From Flammeovirgaceae bacterium UBA6059 (GTDB taxonomy: Bacteria > Bacteroidota > Bacteroidia > Cytophagales > Cyclobacteriaceae), in the NCBI GenBank assembly GCA_002435755.1, contig DIYH01000043.1, forward strand, positions 1 through 64,000: 64,000 bases of DNA, written 5' to 3'. The notes beneath the pieces were generated by a model that worked only from the letters and a program-made list of their open reading frames with translations, was not told the origin of the DNA and searched no databases. Of the stretch, positions 60,760 to 64,000 are shown in pieces. Within the stretch, counting starts at the first letter, position 1. Every line of letters begins with the position of its first letter. The position numbers were made by a program, and so were the translations under genes.

Positions 60760-61329
60760 TCATTCGATTAACCAAGAGCGCTTATGTTGGAGAACGGTAG
60801 ATTGATGTGCCTGAATCAAGTTCTCTTTGCTTCCAAACCAATCCATAACCTCTTGTCTTGCCAGCTTCGTTGGTTTATCACTCAACAGGCTTTGATAACT
60901 GGAATGATCCCAGTTCTGCCAAATCTCAGTAAAACCATGATGCGTCGGATTTTGATGGATGTAGACAATAACATCAGTTAAATAACTATCTGAGTTGATC
61001 TCCTTCCTTTTGAAATTGGAGATGAAGAGGCTTCCTCTACGATTGTATTTCTTATTGAAGGCTTGGGTATAGCTGCTGAACAGACTAGCGAATTGCCGAC
61101 TAGAGAACTTTTGGAAAGTTTGAAACTTTCCAAAAGATGGTTCGAGGTGTCTGGTTCGTATCAGGAAATGAAAATGGTTAGGCATCAAACAATAGGCATA
61201 GGTCTTAGCTACTGGTTCGATGTATTTCGACCACTGCTTCAGAAAGAAATAATAGTTTTCTTCCTCTCGATATAGGTTTTCATCACCGTTCGCATGATTG
61301 AATATATGATAGTATCGATCTAGCTCCAC
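60760..61329 (-). CDS. REP-associated tyrosine transposase (RAYT, Y1/HUH family)
   Basis: A 189-residue single-strand DNA nuclease of the IS200/Y1 family. The HUH motif is LMPNHFHFLIR (about residues 48-58) and the likely catalytic Tyr lies later in the helix DVIVYIHQNPTHHGF (about 120-134). N-terminal YYHIFNHANGDENLY matches RAYT proteins. RAYTs are domesticated transposases that mobilise or maintain short palindromic REP sequences; three such hairpins are here, one inside this coding sequence at 61108-61136. The gene appears intact. Confidence 0.9.
   Translation of the reverse strand: MELDRYYHIFNHANGDENLYREEENYYFFLKQWSKYIEPVAKTYAYCLMPNHFHFLIRTRHLEPSFGKFQTFQKFSSRQFASLFSSYTQAFNKKYNRRGSLFISNFKRKEINSDSYLTDVIVYIHQNPTHHGFTEIWQNWDHSSYQSLLSDKPTKLARQEVMDWFGSKENLIQAHQSTVLQHKRSWLIE
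61108..61136. repeat. REP-like hairpin 2, inside the transposase gene
   Basis: CTTTTGGAAAGTTT, one base, and its exact complement make a 29-nt near-perfect palindrome coding for part of GKFQTFQKFS in the transposase. Confidence 0.85.
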
Positions 61330-61405
61330 AAGAATAAAACTAGCTTAATTCTAGATTAAGGTCAGGAATTCTTCTAAACCCAAACCGCACCTAACGAGCA
61401 GGGAA

Positions 61406-61434
61406 CTTTAAGAAAGTTTAGAACTTTCCTAAAG
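61406..61434. repeat. REP-like hairpin 3, upstream of the transposase
   Basis: CTTTAAGAAAGTT, three bases, and AACTTTCCTAAAG pair with one mismatch. It lies 77 bp before the transposase start codon and is flanked by GAA on the left and AT on the right as hairpin 2 is. Confidence 0.8.
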
Positions 61435-61496
61435 ATAGCGAGAAGTACCTTGAATGTATCTGGATAAGAAAACGGTATTGTCAGGAAATGGTAATA

Positions 61497-64000
61497 CTAA
61501 AAAGACACCTTCATATAAACAGTAGGTGTAAAAGGCGTCCCCAACGTATTGATAGCTGTTTCGTCTGCGACGATGACAGACTGATTAAATCTGATATTCC
61601 TCTGATTGAAGATGTTAATCAGCGACACTCCAAAAGCCCAATCAGCTCCCTGACTTGGCTTAGTATATTCAAAAGCCAGATCTGTTCTCCAATAAGGTTC
61701 TTGATCGACTATAACATCTTGTCTCCCTCGCTGATTGAAATTTCCAGGTGCTAAATCATTGATTGGCCCTCTTAAAATGGGAAACCCTGAACCATAAATA
61801 CTAGTGACACTTGCACTCAGGTCACCAAACTTGAAAATACCAGCGGCTTTCACCTCGTGTCGCTGACTCTGTGAAGCTTCCCGATAAGCCGTCAACAGGC
61901 CATTTGGCTGTCGGTAGCGTTCTTCAACTCTATTTAATGCATACGATACAAGGAACTGATGTTGTTTGACATATATCTTGGTGAAGATATCCATGCCATA
62001 AGATTGGCTCTGTCTTTCAACGGGCAATACGCTTCGGTCCCTATTGACAATCAGACTAGTGGCTTGGGATTGGTCAATGAAATAGCCAGTCAGGTTAACG
62101 TCCAACAAAGAACCCAATCGATACGTGCTGCCCAGTACGTAATGATAAGCTTCAACTGCTGATTCATTCTCCAAATCAGCGACCTGCCAGAAATTCGAGG
62201 TATTGCCTAAGAAGTCTAACACCTGCACATTATTAATAAACTGATTGTATTTACCCCATGCAGCATTGAATGACCAGTCTGAGTTTACGTCGTAAATAGC
62301 GTTGATCCGAGGTTGAAAATAAAACTCTTCAACAGCTGCATCAGCACGTGCACTGAAATTGAATAGAAGTTTAGAGGTCGCTTGCCAATCAGCCTTGGCA
62401 TACAGGAAATAGCGGTTAATGTCATTATTGATGGATTCATTGCCCAATTCGAGATTGGAAGTGCTGAGGCTAGATTCATTTTGAACCCAACCCAAACCCG
62501 CTCTGCATTGTACCTTTCCTTTGAGTGGAAACTGATGAACGAGCTTCATCGATCGTTCTTCTATGGTATTCAACCAGAGCGAAGAGCGAAGTTCGTCAAG
62601 TTCATTATCTGATGTCAAGAAGTTCACCTGCACTTCAGGATCAAACTGACTCTGAGCATAGGTTAGACTCGTCACGCCATATCTTTTCCATTGCTTGACG
62701 TACTTCGCTGACAACCCGGTCTGGGTAGATTCAATCTGCGTATCCTGCTGTCCGCCACGGTCTCCTCGACCGATTCTCTCTTCACCCAAGTATTCATCCT
62801 GACTATGAATAGCGCTGATAAGAAGTTGATCACCATTAGAAAACTGTGTCGTCCATTTGGCATTGATATCCTGAAACTGATAGCTCGGAACAATGTCCCC
62901 ATTGGGATCATTCTCTAGTTCTGCAGACCAGTCCAAAGCATCAAAGTAGGATTGTCTCCCAGCCAGCTGAAGAACTGAAGACTTATTGAACAGTGGCACA
63001 CTCAAATGACCCATAGCTAGTTGATTGCTCACATTTATTTGACCGCTAGGTCTATTATAATTACCTTGTCTACCATCTATTCTAATCAATCCTCCCACAC
63101 GATCACCATAATCAGCAGCATAACCACCTTTAAATACTTCTATATTCCTCACCATCAAAGGGTTAATTCTACCAATATCATCATTGATACCCCAGCTATT
63201 GAAGATGGTGATATCATCAAAAAGTGTCAGATTCTGACCTATATATGAGCCCCAAATGAGATAATCAGAGAGCGACTCACCGCTCGAAGTAATGCCCGGA
63301 TACATCTTAATGTTATTGAAAACAGCATTGACATTCTGACCAGGAATCAACTGGTTACTTACATCATTCATCTTATAGTGTGCCGCATACTGACCTATAT
63401 TAGTTACCCCCTTTTCTTCATCATCAGCTACCACAATCTCATCGAGGACAAGTGCTTTGGGTGACATACTAATCACCAAGTCGGCATTTGCAGCAATGAG
63501 CGTATCAGTTGAGTTGTATCCCAGACTCAATGATTGAAGCCTTACCTGATCTTCTGGCAACTTCAGAGTGAATATGCCTTGACCGTCAGTAGTAGTCATG
63601 GTTTTATCGACTTTGATAGAGGCAAATGGAATAGGTTCTCCTGTCCCCTGTTCTACAACCATTCCTTGATAAAGGAATTCAGGAGTTGTTTCACCTGCAG
63701 CCAACAGCAGCGGCTGATCTTCGTTTGGTGTCTTTCTGAAGGAGTAAACCCCATTGACAGACGCTAAGTCCATATTACATGTATTCGCGATAGCGGCTAG
63801 CATCTCGTGGACCGATGCAAACCTTTCTGATAAGGAAATCAGACATCCTGCAGATAAGTCTGCATTGACGGAAATCTGGACTTGATAGCGTGTATTGAGA
63901 TCTAACAGGACTTCATTGAGCGGTGTATCGGCATAGCTTACCTGATATTGCTGGGCCTGCAATGAATGGAGCAATCCTATGCCAAAGAGAACAACTAGCG
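61497..64000 (-). CDS. TonB-dependent outer-membrane receptor with STN domain (5' end outside window)
   Basis: At least 834 residues; the frame stays open to the right edge, where the codons read LVVLFGIGLLHSLQAQ, the end of a signal peptide, so only a few residues are missing. Order: STN domain (about residues 10-60 after the signal, PLNEVLLDLNTRYQVQI), a carboxypeptidase-like beta sandwich (about 105-180, GTGEPIPFASIKV), plug (about 190-310, NPLMVRNIEVFKGGYAADYGDR) and a 22-strand barrel to the C-terminal aromatic YMKVSF. STN domains mark receptors that signal to a FecR anti-sigma factor, which would lie just beyond the window. Cargo is unknown. Confidence 0.93.
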   Translation of the reverse strand, partial: LVVLFGIGLLHSLQAQQYQVSYADTPLNEVLLDLNTRYQVQISVNADLSAGCLISLSERFASVHEMLAAIANTCNMDLASVNGVYSFRKTPNEDQPLLLAAGETTPEFLYQGMVVEQGTGEPIPFASIKVDKTMTTTDGQGIFTLKLPEDQVRLQSLSLGYNSTDTLIAANADLVISMSPKALVLDEIVVADDEEKGVTNIGQYAAHYKMNDVSNQLIPGQNVNAVFNNIKMYPGITSSGESLSDYLIWGSYIGQNLTLFDDITIFNSWGINDDIGRINPLMVRNIEVFKGGYAADYGDRVGGLIRIDGRQGNYNRPSGQINVSNQLAMGHLSVPLFNKSSVLQLAGRQSYFDALDWSAELENDPNGDIVPSYQFQDINAKWTTQFSNGDQLLISAIHSQDEYLGEERIGRGDRGGQQDTQIESTQTGLSAKYVKQWKRYGVTSLTYAQSQFDPEVQVNFLTSDNELDELRSSLWLNTIEERSMKLVHQFPLKGKVQCRAGLGWVQNESSLSTSNLELGNESINNDINRYFLYAKADWQATSKLLFNFSARADAAVEEFYFQPRINAIYDVNSDWSFNAAWGKYNQFINNVQVLDFLGNTSNFWQVADLENESAVEAYHYVLGSTYRLGSLLDVNLTGYFIDQSQATSLIVNRDRSVLPVERQSQSYGMDIFTKIYVKQHQFLVSYALNRVEERYRQPNGLLTAYREASQSQRHEVKAAGIFKFGDLSASVTSIYGSGFPILRGPINDLAPGNFNQRGRQDVIVDQEPYWRTDLAFEYTKPSQGADWAFGVSLINIFNQRNIRFNQSVIVADETAINTLGTPFTPTVYMKVSF

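Noticed and set aside
1..64000. tRNA, rRNA, CRISPR arrays, integrases or phage structural genes
   Set aside because: None could be found by eye; the only mobile-element trace is the RAYT gene with its hairpins.

Overview
The window is chromosomal DNA from a Bacteroidota bacterium, most likely a marine Cytophagales-type gliding or swimming heterotroph. The basis is the gene content: a TonB-dependent receptor with an STN plus carboxypeptidase-like N-terminus, a hybrid two-component regulator ending in an AraC-type domain, a BatD/VWA-like protein, a DUF418 membrane protein, AraC regulators with a polytopic membrane N-terminus, surface-type lipoproteins with acidic residues after the lipid cysteine, and a promoter of the TTG-N20-TAnnTTTG kind. 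I see no rRNA, tRNA, CRISPR array or prophage.

1-31 kb is ordinary chromosomal content with mixed orientation: two sodium:neurotransmitter-symporter-type transporters, a voltage-gated-type potassium channel with a C-terminal zinc ribbon, an ABC permease, an aldo/keto reductase pair, a long-chain acyl-CoA synthetase, an SGNH lipase/esterase, a TPR hybrid histidine kinase, a secreted protein with an internal duplication, an M19-like dipeptidase with an altered metal site, a PadR-led membrane gene, a bestrophin, a LytTR regulator, a 1000-residue beta-propeller protein, a cyclophilin and an AT-rich VWA protein.

31.7-48.8 kb is the centre of interest. Two complete aerobic carbon-monoxide-dehydrogenase-type (molybdenum hydroxylase) loci lie tail-apart around a small metal-handling/maturation section. 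The minus-strand locus (39.1 to 31.7 kb) has the order M-S-L-G-D-E-XdhC, and its large subunit has the AYRCSFR active-site loop that defines form I, true Mo-Cu CO dehydrogenase. Its XdhC-type maturation protein carries an extra C-terminal YHS (TRASH-like) metal-binding domain. The plus-strand locus (42.8 to 48.8 kb) has the order S-L-M-D-E and the AYRGAGR loop of form II, whose substrate is unsettled. Between them sit a second XdhC protein, a cysteine-rich four-helix membrane protein encoded head-to-head with it only 22 bp away, and a haloacid-dehalogenase-type hydrolase. A 14-bp motif TGCAAACGnnTGCA occurs both upstream of the form I operon and in the divergent gap.

48.9-52.6 kb is a tandem duplication of about 1.34 kb that copied a surface lipoprotein S41-type peptidase and the 5' end of the divergent AraC-type regulator, leaving one regulator as a 70-residue stub. 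52.6-60.7 kb carries scattered regulators, a flavin amine oxidase, a DJ-1/PfpI protein, a CPBP protease, a lipoprotein sulfatase, and a small AraC/DoxX-like/monooxygenase-like group. 60.7-61.4 kb holds a REP-associated tyrosine transposase with three matching hairpins, one inside its own coding sequence. The window ends within a TonB-dependent receptor.
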